Of a stretch of 64,000 nucleotides of DNA, positions 19,758-27,910 are shown piece by piece. Positions within the stretch are counted from its first letter, which is position 1, and every line of letters begins with the position of its first letter. The stretch spans positions 62,001 to 126,000 of the forward strand of contig RJAE01000004.1 of the NCBI GenBank assembly GCA_004000035.1, in the 5' to 3' direction. Source of the stretch: Arthrobacter sulfonylureivorans (GTDB lineage Bacteria; Actinomycetota; Actinomycetes; Actinomycetales; Micrococcaceae). A model generated the notes under the pieces. That model did not search any database, was not told the DNA's origin, and worked only from the letters and a program-made list of their open reading frames with translations. The translations under genes were made by a program, and so were the position numbers.

Positions 19758-20594
19758 ATGAACATGCCGGCCGGCGGCCCGGGCTCTGTTTTCGCTCAGA
19801 TTTCCCACTCCGCAACCGCCTCGTTCAGCGAGTATCTGGCACGTACGGCGCCGGATCTGCTGCCGGGTGCCCGCGGGGTCCAGCAGCTGCCGCCGGGAGC
19901 GGCACCGATGGTGCCCCACGCCACCACGATCGTCTCGATGACGTTCGCCGGCGGGGTGCTGATGGCCGGCGACCGCCGGGCAACGATGGGCAACATCATC
20001 GCCAGCCGGCACATCGAGAAGGTCTTTCCGGCCGATTCCTATTCGGTGCTGGGCATCGCCGGCACTGCCGGCATTGCGCTCGACATCACCCGGCTGTTCC
20101 AGGTGGAACTTGAGCACTACGAGAAGATCGAAGGCACGCTGCTGAGCCTTGAGGGCAAAGCGAACCGGCTGGGCGCGATGATCCGATCCAACCTGCCCAT
20201 GGCGATGCAGGGGCTGGCAGTCATTCCGCTGTTTGCCGGCTTCGATGCTGAGCGCCGGGTGGGCCGGCTGTTTTCCTACGATGTGACCGGCGGCCGCTAC
20301 GAGGAGCAGGAGCACCACAGCGTGGGGTCGGGCTCGGTCTTTGCCCGCGGAGCCCTGAAGAAGCTTTGGCAGCCGAATCTGGAGGAGGATGCCGCCGTCC
20401 GCGTCGCCATCGAAGCCCTCTATGACGCTGCCGACGACGACTCGGCCACCGGCGGCCCAGATGCCGTCCGCAAGCTGTGGCCGGTCATCTACACCGTCAA
20501 TGCCGCCGGCGCACGCCGGATTCCGGAGCGCGAACTCGCGGCGACGTCCGAAGCCGTGATCGCCGGGCGAACCGTCACCGGACGGGAGGCCTGA
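19758..20594 (+). CDS. prcB: 20S proteasome beta subunit PrcB
   Basis: PrcB is the catalytic subunit of the 20S core. A propeptide of about 55 residues precedes the autocatalytic site PHA-TTIVSM, where the first Thr becomes the N-terminal nucleophile. [10 protein letters not shown] and the conserved [11 protein letters not shown] follow. Many homologues have Gly immediately before the catalytic Thr; here it is Ala. The ATG at 19758 starts 4 bases after the pup stop, and an in-frame TTG precedes it. prcA follows after 2 bases. Confidence 0.96.
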   Translation: MNMPAGGPGSVFAQISHSATASFSEYLARTAPDLLPGARGVQQLPPGAAPMVPHATTIVSMTFAGGVLMAGDRRATMGNIIASRHIEKVFPADSYSVLGIAGTAGIALDITRLFQVELEHYEKIEGTLLSLEGKANRLGAMIRSNLPMAMQGLAVIPLFAGFDAERRVGRLFSYDVTGGRYEEQEHHSVGSGSVFARGALKKLWQPNLEEDAAVRVAIEALYDAADDDSATGGPDAVRKLWPVIYTVNAAGARRIPERELAATSEAVIAGRTVTGREA

Positions 20595-20596
20595 GC

Positions 20597-21328
20597 ATGA
20601 CGCAGCAGTTCTACGTATCGCCTGAGCAACTGATGAAGGACCGGGCGGACTTCGCCCGGAAAGGCATCGCCCGCGGCCGGTCGGTGGTGGTGCTCAGCTG
20701 CTCGGACGGCATTGCGTTGGTCGCCGAAAACCCCTCGCCGTCGCTGCATAAGATCGGCGAGATTTACGACCGCATCGCCTTCGCTGCCGTCGGCAAATAC
20801 AACGAGTTCGAGAGCCTGCGCCAAGCAGGCGTGCGCTACGCGGACGTGCGCGGCTACTCCTACGACCGTGAGGACGTGACCGGGCGCGGACTGGCCAGCG
20901 TCTACGCACAAAGCCTGGGCGCGGTCTTTACTGCCGATACCAAGCCGTTCGAGGTGGAGCTCGCGGTCGCCGAAGTTGGCGCTGCGCCGGCCGAGGACCG
21001 CCTGTTCCGGCTCACGTTCGACGGATCCATCGCCGACGAACGCCGGTTCGTGGTGATGGGTGGCGATGCCGAAGCCGTGGGCGAAGTCCTCAGGGGCAAC
21101 TGGGCCGACGGCCGGGACTACGCCGGGGCGGTACGGGCCGCGGTGGCCGCCTTGTCCGGCAGGACGGGCCAGCAGGATGCCGGACCGGCTAAAGAACTGC
21201 GTCCGGAGGGGCTCGAAGTTGCCGTGCTGGACCGCGACCCGCTGTCCAGCCGGGGGAGCCAGCGCGCCTTCCGTCGGTTGGCGACCGCTGAACTAACCGA
21301 GATTTTGGGCGAGGGAATGGACGGCTAG
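20597..21328 (+). CDS. prcA: 20S proteasome alpha subunit PrcA
   Basis: PrcA forms the outer rings that gate the core and receive the ARC tail. The 243-residue protein starts [20 protein letters not shown], the gating N-terminus. [20 protein letters not shown] and [20 protein letters not shown] follow, both diagnostic. It has no catalytic Thr. The ATG lies 2 bases after the prcB stop. The C-terminal 40 residues are variable. Confidence 0.95.
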   Translation: MTQQFYVSPEQLMKDRADFARKGIARGRSVVVLSCSDGIALVAENPSPSLHKIGEIYDRIAFAAVGKYNEFESLRQAGVRYADVRGYSYDREDVTGRGLASVYAQSLGAVFTADTKPFEVELAVAEVGAAPAEDRLFRLTFDGSIADERRFVVMGGDAEAVGEVLRGNWADGRDYAGAVRAAVAALSGRTGQQDAGPAKELRPEGLEVAVLDRDPLSSRGSQRAFRRLATAELTEILGEGMDG

Positions 21329-21330
21329 CC

Positions 21331-22692
21331 ATGGACAGACGGATCTTCGGGATCGAGACCGAGTTCGGCATTTCCTATTCGGCGCCGGATTCGCGCCCGC
21401 TCTCGCCCGAAGAGGTGGCCCGCTACCTCTTCCGCAGGGTGGTCACGTGGGGAAGGTCTTCCAACGTTTTCCTGACCAACGGGTCCCGGCTCTATCTGGA
21501 CGTGGGATCCCACCCCGAGTATGCCACCGCGGAATGCGACGACGTCGCCCAGCTGGTGGCCCATGACCGGGCCGGTGAATTGATCCTCGAAGACCTCATG
21601 AACGAGGCCCAGGAACGCTTGGCCCGCGAGGGCTTCGGCGGCCGGGTCTATCTGTTCAAGAACAACACCGACTCTGCCGGGAACTCCTATGGCAGCCACG
21701 AGAACTACCTGATCCCGCGCAAACTCGAGTTCTCCCGGCTGGCCGACATCCTGATCCCGTTCCTGGTGACCCGGCAGATCCTGGTCGGCGCAGGCAAAGT
21801 GCTCAAGACCCAGAACGGCTCCATCTATGCGTTCTCGCAGCGGGCCGACCACATCTGGGAGGGCGTCTCCTCGGCCACCACGCGTTCGCGCCCGATCATC
21901 AATACCCGGGACGAACCGCACGCGGATGCCGAGTACTACCGGCGGCTGCATGTCATCAACGGCGACTCCAACATGTCCGAAGCCACCACCATGCTGAAGG
22001 TCGGGTCGGTGGACCTCCTGCTGCGGATGGTCGAAGCCGGACTGATCATGCGCGACCTCCGGCTGGAAAACCCGATCCGCAGTATCCGCGACATCTCCCA
22101 TGACCTGACCGGACGTAAACCGCTGAAGCTGGCCAGCGGGCGGGAGATGTCCGCGCTGGCCATGCAGCAGGAGTACTTGTCCAAAGCGCGGGAGTTCGTC
22201 GAAGCCAATGGTGCGCACAACCCGCATGTGGAACGCATCCTGGACCTGTGGGAGCGTACGCTGGCGGCGGTCGAGTCGGGAGACCACAGCGGGATCGAGC
22301 GGGAGATCGACTGGGCGATCAAGAAACGGCTGATCAACCGGATCATGGACCGCCAGTCGATCGACTTGGATTCGCCGCGCATTGCCCAAGTGGACCTGAC
22401 CTACCACGACATCTCGGCCAAGCGCGGCCTGTACCACCTGCTGGAGGCCCGCGGGGAGGTGGCCCGGGTGGTGGAGGAACAGGACGTCAAGAACGCGATG
22501 GACCATCCGCCGCAGACCACCCGAGCGAAGCTGCGCGGCGACTTTGTCCGGGCTGCCCGGGAGAACGGCCGCGACTTCACCGTGGACTGGGTCCATCTGA
22601 AGCTGAACGACCGCTCGCAGCAGACCATCCTGTGCAAGGATCCGTTCAAGAGTGAGGACCCGCGGGTCGAGGCACTTCTCGCCACCTTGTGA
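21331..22692 (+). CDS. pafA: Pup-protein ligase PafA
   Basis: PafA activates Pup-Glu with ATP and forms an isopeptide bond with substrate lysines. The N-terminus [16 protein letters not shown] carries the metal-binding Glu of the glutamine-synthetase fold. [17 protein letters not shown] near residue 52 holds the catalytic Asp. [17 protein letters not shown] near residue 112 is another family motif. The length of 453 residues is normal and it lacks the Dop insertion. It starts 2 bases after prcA, so it belongs to the same operon. Confidence 0.97.
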   Translation: MDRRIFGIETEFGISYSAPDSRPLSPEEVARYLFRRVVTWGRSSNVFLTNGSRLYLDVGSHPEYATAECDDVAQLVAHDRAGELILEDLMNEAQERLAREGFGGRVYLFKNNTDSAGNSYGSHENYLIPRKLEFSRLADILIPFLVTRQILVGAGKVLKTQNGSIYAFSQRADHIWEGVSSATTRSRPIINTRDEPHADAEYYRRLHVINGDSNMSEATTMLKVGSVDLLLRMVEAGLIMRDLRLENPIRSIRDISHDLTGRKPLKLASGREMSALAMQQEYLSKAREFVEANGAHNPHVERILDLWERTLAAVESGDHSGIEREIDWAIKKRLINRIMDRQSIDLDSPRIAQVDLTYHDISAKRGLYHLLEARGEVARVVEEQDVKNAMDHPPQTTRAKLRGDFVRAARENGRDFTVDWVHLKLNDRSQQTILCKDPFKSEDPRVEALLATL

Positions 22693-22780
22693 GTTTCCGC
22701 GGGCGGTTTAGAGCCGATCTCCAGATTTCTCTGCGAGAATGTCCTTCAAGCCCACATGTTCCGCGATAAGAAAGTCGATT

Positions 22781-23689
22781 GTGCGCAAAATACTCTCCAT
22801 CCTCCTGCCCGCAGCCTTGCTCCTGACGGCGTGCAGCGGCAGCACCGAATCCGGCTCGGACAACCTGGACGACATCACGGTGAAAGCCGGTGCCGAGGGC
22901 GCCGCACCCACAGTGGACTTCTCCGCGCCGCTGGAACTGCCCGATTCGAGTGCCGAGGTCATCACCGAGGGCAAGGGCGACGGCGCCACCGACGGCCAGT
23001 GGATCCGATACCGGCTGCTGGCCAAGGACGCCGTCTCGGGCGAACAGCTCGGCGAGACATACTCCGGGCCGGTCGACCAGACGGTGGAACTGAGTGAGGG
23101 CTTCAAAACCGCTGACCCGGCCTTGTACGACGCTTTGCTCGGCTCAAATCCAGGCAGCGAGATTGCCTATTACGTCCAGCCGCCGGAAGCCACCAGCGCT
23201 TCTGCACCCGCACAGAATCCGCAGCTTCTGTTCCTGACCGTGCAGGACGTCAGGGACAAGCCCGTCAAGGCGGATGCAGCCGAAGTCGCCGAGCTGGACA
23301 AAGCCGGCAAGCTGCCCGAGATCACCCTCGATAAGGAAGGTGTTCCTTCCGTCAAGATTCCTGAAGGCAACGACGCACCGGACAACCTGATCGTCAAGGT
23401 GATCGAAGAAGGCGACGGCAAGCAGGCCACGGAAAGCAGCACCGTGAAGGCGAACTACGCGGGGTGGAACTGGTCCGAGGGCACCGAATTCGATTCCAGC
23501 TTCTCCCGCGGAGAAGCTACCGAGTTCCCGCTCGATGGCGTGATTGAAGGCTGGACCAAGGGCCTGACCGGCCTCAAGGAAGGCACCAAAGTCATGCTCT
23601 CCATCCCCACCGAAATGGCCTACGTCCAGGGCCAAGGGGATGCTGTCGGAGACCTCATCTTCTATGTGGAACTAACCGACGTGAAGTAG
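22781..23689 (+). CDS. FKBP-type peptidyl-prolyl isomerase lipoprotein
   Basis: The 302-residue product has a lipoprotein signal: MRKILSILLPAALLLTAC with a lipobox ending in Cys near residue 18. Residues 60-160 look like a degenerate FKBP domain. Residues 205-302 are a better FKBP domain (TVKANYAGWNWSEGTEFDSS, GVIEGWTKGLTGLKEG). It should act as a folding catalyst or chaperone outside the membrane. GTG at 22781 places the positive residues directly before the hydrophobic core; the ATG at 22739 would add 14 residues. It lies between pafA and a cytosolic FKBP. Confidence 0.85.
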   Translation: MRKILSILLPAALLLTACSGSTESGSDNLDDITVKAGAEGAAPTVDFSAPLELPDSSAEVITEGKGDGATDGQWIRYRLLAKDAVSGEQLGETYSGPVDQTVELSEGFKTADPALYDALLGSNPGSEIAYYVQPPEATSASAPAQNPQLLFLTVQDVRDKPVKADAAEVAELDKAGKLPEITLDKEGVPSVKIPEGNDAPDNLIVKVIEEGDGKQATESSTVKANYAGWNWSEGTEFDSSFSRGEATEFPLDGVIEGWTKGLTGLKEGTKVMLSIPTEMAYVQGQGDAVGDLIFYVELTDVK

Positions 23690-23762
23690 CGGAGGGGGCC
23701 GGGCGGTACGGTAACGTAGCCGTCGGCAGCACTGCATACACGTCAAGCAAGAGAGGTTCAGC

Positions 23763-24158
23763 ATGTCTTTTGGCAAGCGCGACTACGACCGCACCAAACC
23801 TGAAATCGAGTTCCCCGGGACCGACACCCCCCAGGATCTGGTGATCGAAGACATCATCGTGGGGGACGGCGCCGAGGCCAAAGCCGGCGACACCGTCTCC
23901 ACCCACTACGTGGGCGTTGCCTGGTCCACCGGCGAAGAGTTCGATGCGTCCTGGAACCGCGGCGCACCGCTGGACTTCCGCGTCGGAGTCGGCCAGGTGA
24001 TCCAGGGCTGGGACCAGGGCCTGCTGGGCATGAAGGTCGGCGGACGCCGCCGGCTGGAGATTCCGGCACACCTGGCGTACGGCGACCGCGGCGCAGGGTC
24101 GGCCATCGCGCCGGGCGAGTCGCTGATCTTCGTGGTCGATCTCCTCGGCGTCCGCTAG
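23763..24158 (+). CDS. Cytosolic FKBP-type peptidyl-prolyl isomerase
   Basis: The 131-residue single-domain FKBP has no signal peptide. Active-site residues appear in VSTHYVGVAWSTGEEFDASW, GVGQVIQGWDQGLLGMKVGG and IPAHLAYGDRGAG. It catalyses cis-trans isomerisation of prolyl bonds. It is separated by 73 bases from the lipoprotein FKBP, and a GAGAGG site precedes the ATG. A strong hairpin follows its stop. Confidence 0.93.
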   Translation: MSFGKRDYDRTKPEIEFPGTDTPQDLVIEDIIVGDGAEAKAGDTVSTHYVGVAWSTGEEFDASWNRGAPLDFRVGVGQVIQGWDQGLLGMKVGGRRRLEIPAHLAYGDRGAGSAIAPGESLIFVVDLLGVR

Positions 24159-24175
24159 GTCCTCCTGCAGCCTGT

Positions 24176-24223
24176 CAGGGGCGGAGCAGCGGTGAACGTT
24201 AGTTCATCGTTACTCCGCCCCTG
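24176..24223 (+). terminator. Two-tier hairpin terminator after the FKBP gene
   Basis: CAGGGGCGGAG and CTCCGCCCCTG form an 11-bp outer stem. Inside, TGAAC-GTTA-GTTCA forms a second 5-bp stem. No clear T-run follows. It would separate the pafA-FKBP unit from pafBC. Confidence 0.6.
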
Positions 24224-24270
24224 CTCGTTAACTTCGTTCCGAAAGGCCCGCAGCCAGTAACGTTTCAACT

Positions 24271-26268
24271 ATGTCCGCCTCCAAGACCGAACGACTCCTG
24301 AACCTGCTGATCGCACTGCTGGAACGCCGGCGCGGCTACAGCAAGGAGGAACTGCGCGCGCTGATTCCGCCGTACCGGGAGGCAACCGGCGACGATGCCT
24401 TCAACCGTCTGTTCGAGCGGGACAAAGAAGACCTGCGGGAAATGGGCGTGCCAGTGGAGACGTTCCCCGACGACACGCTGTACGAAAACGACCAAAGCGG
24501 GCTGCGGTACCGGATCGACCGGCACAAGTACCGGTTGCCTGAGCTCCAGTTCAGCCCGCAGGAAAGCGCCGTCCTCTCGCTGGCGTCGCGCCTGTGGCAG
24601 CAGGCCTCGCTGGGCTCCGCGGCCGCCCGTGCCGTCCGCCGCCTGGACGTTCAGGGCGCCCTGGCCGAGGGCGATCCCCTGATCGGCGTGGAGCCACGCA
24701 TCCGCACCGCGGAACCGGCTTTCGAGGCAATGCTCAAGGCAGTGCTGGCGCACACGCCGGTCTCCTTCGACTACCGATCGCCCCGGGACGGCCAGCCGCA
24801 GCAACGCCGGGTCGAGCCGTGGGGGCTGGGCAACCGGTACGGGCACTGGTACTTAGCCGGCCGCGACCTGGACCGCGGTGCCCAGCGCACCTTTCGGCTC
24901 TCCAGGGTCACGTCCACCGTGAAGAAGCTGTCCGGGACCTACAGCATCCCGGAGGACTTCACCATGCGGGCCGTGCTGGCAGGGCTGCAGGCGCCGCAGG
25001 ACCATGGCACGGCGGTGCTTCTGCTCCGCCCGGACAAGGCCAACTCGCTGCGTTCGGCCGCGACAGTTGCCGAAACGGCCCGGCCCCCGGCAGGCTGGGA
25101 TGCGGTGGAACTCGGCTACGGCGACGTAGAAGTGCTGGCCGAGGAAATTGCCTCGCATGGTGCCAACGCCTGGGTGCAGGAACCGGACGAACTGCGCGCC
25201 GCCGTGCTGCGTCGGCTGGAAGGCGCCCTGGCCGCCGCAACGGAAGCCCCGCCGTCGTACTCCCTGAAGGAGGACACGTCACGGCCGTCCCGGAAGACAG
25301 GCTCCCTGGACCACCTGCCGCGGCTGCTGGACCTGGTTTCCTACGTCACTGCCAACCCGGGCGTGCCGCTGGCGGAGACGGCCCGGAAGTTCGACATCAG
25401 CACCGCCCAGCTGATCAAGGACCTCAACCTGCTCTTTGTCTGCGGGACTCCCGGCTATGGCCCGGACCAGCTGATCGAAGCGTTCTGGGAAGACGGCACC
25501 ATCTCGATCAATAACGCCGATGAGATCGACAAGCCGGTGCGGCTGAGCCTGGACGAGGCGCTCTCGCTGGTGGTGGGCCTGCAGGCTTTGGAGACAGTGC
25601 CCGGAGTAGGGGAGCAGCCCGCCCTGCGCAGCGCGTTGAGCAAACTGCTGGCGGCAGCCGGCGGGGTAGCCGGGCGGCATACCGCCGTCGCTGCGGATCT
25701 GGCGGCCGAAGAACGCGCGCCCGAACTGCTCGCGCTGCAGGAGGCCGCGGCCGCGCGGCGGAGCGTGGAGATTGAGTATCTGGTGCCGTCGCGGGACGAA
25801 ATCACGACCCGCACGATCGATCCGCTGCGGGTTTTCGCCGTGGACGGCCACTGGTACACCGAAGCCTGGTGCCACCGGCAGCAGGCCGTCCGGCAGTTCC
25901 GCGTGGACCGGATGCGGGCGCTGACCGAGACCGGGGAGCATTTTGAGCCTCCGGCCGAGCGCAGCAGCGAATTCCCGGACAGCCTGTTCACCCCGCAGGA
26001 GACGGATCAGGTGGTGGTGCTGAAGATCTCCGAGCGGCTGGCCGAACTGGCCGACCAGTACAACGCCCGGCGCCGGGCCGTACTGGAGGACGGTTCACTG
26101 GCAGCCGAAATTCGTTTGTCCACCACGGCTGTGCTGGCTGGGCTGGTGGCCCGCCACGGCGGCGAAGTGGTTGTGCTGGAGCCGGCCGACGTGGCACAGC
26201 AGACGCAGGCCTGGCTGCGGCAGGCGCTGGAAGCCTACCGCGCGGCAGCGGCTCCCACCGGAGGCTAG
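24271..26268 (+). CDS. pafBC: Fused PafBC, WYL-domain DNA-damage regulator
   Basis: This 665-residue protein is a natural fusion of PafB (residues 1-330) and PafC (about 340-665), which are separate genes in mycobacteria. Each half has an N-terminal winged helix (KTERLLNLLIALLERRRGYS; LPRLLDLVSYVTANPGVPL) and a WYL domain (EPWGLGNRYGHWYLAGRD; RVFAVDGHWYTEAWCH). In mycobacteria PafBC activates many DNA-damage genes independently of LexA; the fused form is known from Arthrobacter. WYL domains are thought to sense single-stranded nucleic acid. The gene follows the Pup genes but is a transcription activator, not a pupylation enzyme. Confidence 0.94.
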   Translation: MSASKTERLLNLLIALLERRRGYSKEELRALIPPYREATGDDAFNRLFERDKEDLREMGVPVETFPDDTLYENDQSGLRYRIDRHKYRLPELQFSPQESAVLSLASRLWQQASLGSAAARAVRRLDVQGALAEGDPLIGVEPRIRTAEPAFEAMLKAVLAHTPVSFDYRSPRDGQPQQRRVEPWGLGNRYGHWYLAGRDLDRGAQRTFRLSRVTSTVKKLSGTYSIPEDFTMRAVLAGLQAPQDHGTAVLLLRPDKANSLRSAATVAETARPPAGWDAVELGYGDVEVLAEEIASHGANAWVQEPDELRAAVLRRLEGALAAATEAPPSYSLKEDTSRPSRKTGSLDHLPRLLDLVSYVTANPGVPLAETARKFDISTAQLIKDLNLLFVCGTPGYGPDQLIEAFWEDGTISINNADEIDKPVRLSLDEALSLVVGLQALETVPGVGEQPALRSALSKLLAAAGGVAGRHTAVAADLAAEERAPELLALQEAAAARRSVEIEYLVPSRDEITTRTIDPLRVFAVDGHWYTEAWCHRQQAVRQFRVDRMRALTETGEHFEPPAERSSEFPDSLFTPQETDQVVVLKISERLAELADQYNARRRAVLEDGSLAAEIRLSTTAVLAGLVARHGGEVVVLEPADVAQQTQAWLRQALEAYRAAAAPTGG

Positions 26269-26269
26269 A

Positions 26270-26614
26270 GTGGACAGCATGCCCCTTTGGTTCTGGATAC
26301 TTCTCTGGGTTGCCCTCTGTGCGCTGGCCATCATTTTCATGGCCCTGCTGGGCTGGCGGATCTTCCGCCAGTTCATGCGAACTTTGCGTGAATTCGAGGC
26401 TGCGGCGGACCGGCTCGGGAGTGGCCTGCAGGCGGAACCGCCGCTGGCAGAGCCGCACCATCCACGGCCGGCAATCTTCGCGGACCCCGCCGCGCTCAAG
26501 GAGGAATACGCCGCGGGCAAGGAACACCGCCGCGAGGAGCGTCGGCAGCGTCGGGTGGCCCGTCGGGCGGCCCGGGGGCAGCGACAGTCCCTGCGTGACC
26601 TGCGGCTTTCCTGA
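26270..26614 (+). CDS. Small single-pass membrane protein of the pafBC-tat region
   Basis: The 114-residue protein has one membrane helix (about residues 5-27) and a basic tail with RREERRQRRVARRAAR. GTG at 26270 is 1 base after the pafBC stop and has a GGAGG site 5 bases upstream, so it is likely translated from the same message; ATG at 26279 is an alternative. No domain is recognised. Proteins of this kind are found between pafC and tatA in related genomes, but the role is unknown. Confidence 0.7.
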   Translation: MDSMPLWFWILLWVALCALAIIFMALLGWRIFRQFMRTLREFEAAADRLGSGLQAEPPLAEPHHPRPAIFADPAALKEEYAAGKEHRREERRQRRVARRAARGQRQSLRDLRLS

Positions 26615-26656
26615 TCCCGCCATGGCATAAGATGTAGTAGACGAAAGGAACCACGC

Positions 26657-26941
26657 ATGGGACGACTCTTCGATAACCCTTGGACCATCATTATTCTGGT
26701 CATCATTGTGCTGCTGCTCTTTGGCGCACCGAAGCTGCCCGGCCTTGCCCGCAGCGTGGGCCAGTCCATGCGGATTTTCAAGTCCGAGGTGAAGCAGATG
26801 AAGGACGACGATACGTCCGCTGCCGATCCAGACTCGGAACCAGTCGAGGGCCGTGTGGTCAATCCGCCACGCAACAACACTGATAACCGCGGCCAGGCGC
26901 CGAATGCGAACGGTGGATCCCCATCGCCGCACCAGCAGTAA
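26657..26941 (+). CDS. tatA: Sec-independent translocase subunit TatA
   Basis: TatA oligomerises to form the protein-conducting element of the twin-arginine pathway. The 94-residue protein has a short N-terminal membrane helix (IIILVIIVLLLFGAPKLPGLA), then an amphipathic helix (RSVGQSMRIFKSEVKQMK) and a disordered tail. The FGxxKLPxL hinge is characteristic. AAAGGAA precedes the ATG, and TAAGAT about 30 bases upstream could be a -10 box. tatC starts 5 bases after it. Confidence 0.95.
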   Translation: MGRLFDNPWTIIILVIIVLLLFGAPKLPGLARSVGQSMRIFKSEVKQMKDDDTSAADPDSEPVEGRVVNPPRNNTDNRGQAPNANGGSPSPHQQ

Positions 26942-26946
26942 GGGCC

Positions 26947-27843
26947 GTGACCGGTAAGAAGGGCCGCAAGGCCAACCCTGAGGGGCGGATGCCGCTCAGG
27001 GCCCACCTGAAAGAACTGCGCAACCGGCTTATCATTGCCGGCGTCGCCGTCCTGCTGGGGGCCATTGTCGGCTGGTTCCTCTATGACCCGGTCATGGTGG
27101 CCGTCCAGCAGCCGCTGATGGAGATCTCGGCGGAAAAGGGCCGGCGCGCGGAAATCAACTACGGCAGCGTCGGCTCGCCGTTCGATCTGAAGATCCAGGT
27201 CTCCATTTTCCTGGGACTGCTGGTCAGTTCGCCGGTGTGGATCTACCAGATCTGGGGCTTCATCACGCCGGGGCTCAAAACCAAGGAACGCCGCTACACG
27301 CTGGGCTTCATGTTCGCCGCCGTGCCGCTGTTCCTGCTCGGGATCTACTTCGGCTGGATTGTGCTCCCGGAGATCGTGAAGGTCCTGACCATGTTCACGC
27401 CGCAGGGCGGCGTGAACCAGATCCTGGCCACCGACTACCTGACCTTCGTGATGCGGATGTTCCTGTCGCTCGGTGTCGCATTCCTGCTCCCAGTGGTGCT
27501 GGTTGGCCTGAATTTCGCCGGTTTGCTGTCCGGCCGCCGAGTGATCAAGAGCTGGCGGATTGTGGTGTTCGTCGTCTGCCTGGTCGCGGCGATGGCGGCT
27601 CCTGGTCCGGATGCCATGTCCATGTTCCTCCTGGCGGGGCCGCTGTTGGCGCTGTTCTTCGTGGCTACCGGGATCAGCCTGATCAACGACAAGCGGCGCG
27701 AGAAGCGTCGCGCGGCCCGAGAAGCCGAAGTCGCCGCCACGCTGGACCAGGCCACCCCGCTGGACCAAGCCACGCCGCTGGACCAGGCCACCCCGCTGGA
27801 CCAGTTGAAAGCCGATGACGGGAAGCCGGACGCCGTCCAATAG
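26947..27843 (+). CDS. tatC: Sec-independent translocase subunit TatC
   Basis: TatC is the receptor for twin-arginine signal peptides. The 298 residues contain six membrane helices. The N-terminal MPLRAHLKELRNRL and the first-loop Glu/Pro segments (GSVGSPFDLK, GLLVSSPVWIYQIWGFITPG) are diagnostic. The cytoplasmic tail is unusual: it contains PLDQAT repeated three times (see the repeat at 27742-27804). The start codon is GTG. A third Tat gene (tatB) is not in this cluster. Confidence 0.95.
   Translation: MTGKKGRKANPEGRMPLRAHLKELRNRLIIAGVAVLLGAIVGWFLYDPVMVAVQQPLMEISAEKGRRAEINYGSVGSPFDLKIQVSIFLGLLVSSPVWIYQIWGFITPGLKTKERRYTLGFMFAAVPLFLLGIYFGWIVLPEIVKVLTMFTPQGGVNQILATDYLTFVMRMFLSLGVAFLLPVVLVGLNFAGLLSGRRVIKSWRIVVFVVCLVAAMAAPGPDAMSMFLLAGPLLALFFVATGISLINDKRREKRRAAREAEVAATLDQATPLDQATPLDQATPLDQLKADDGKPDAVQ
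27742..27804 (+). repeat. 18-bp tandem repeat in the tatC tail
   Basis: The unit CTGGACCAGGCCACCCCG occurs 3.5 times with small changes. It encodes the hexapeptide LDQATP repeatedly at the C-terminus of TatC. Such in-frame repeats can expand or contract by slippage without shifting the frame. Confidence 0.9.
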
Positions 27844-27910
27844 CGCTTGCGGCTCGTCGGCACGAAGGGCACCCACCGGGCGCGCACGTTTAAGCGGATA
27901 GGCTTTTGGT

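Noticed and set aside
16098-19765. Long minus-strand frames opposite arc and dop (545 and 726 codons)
   Set aside because: Antisense shadows; the plus-strand genes are unambiguous proteasome components.
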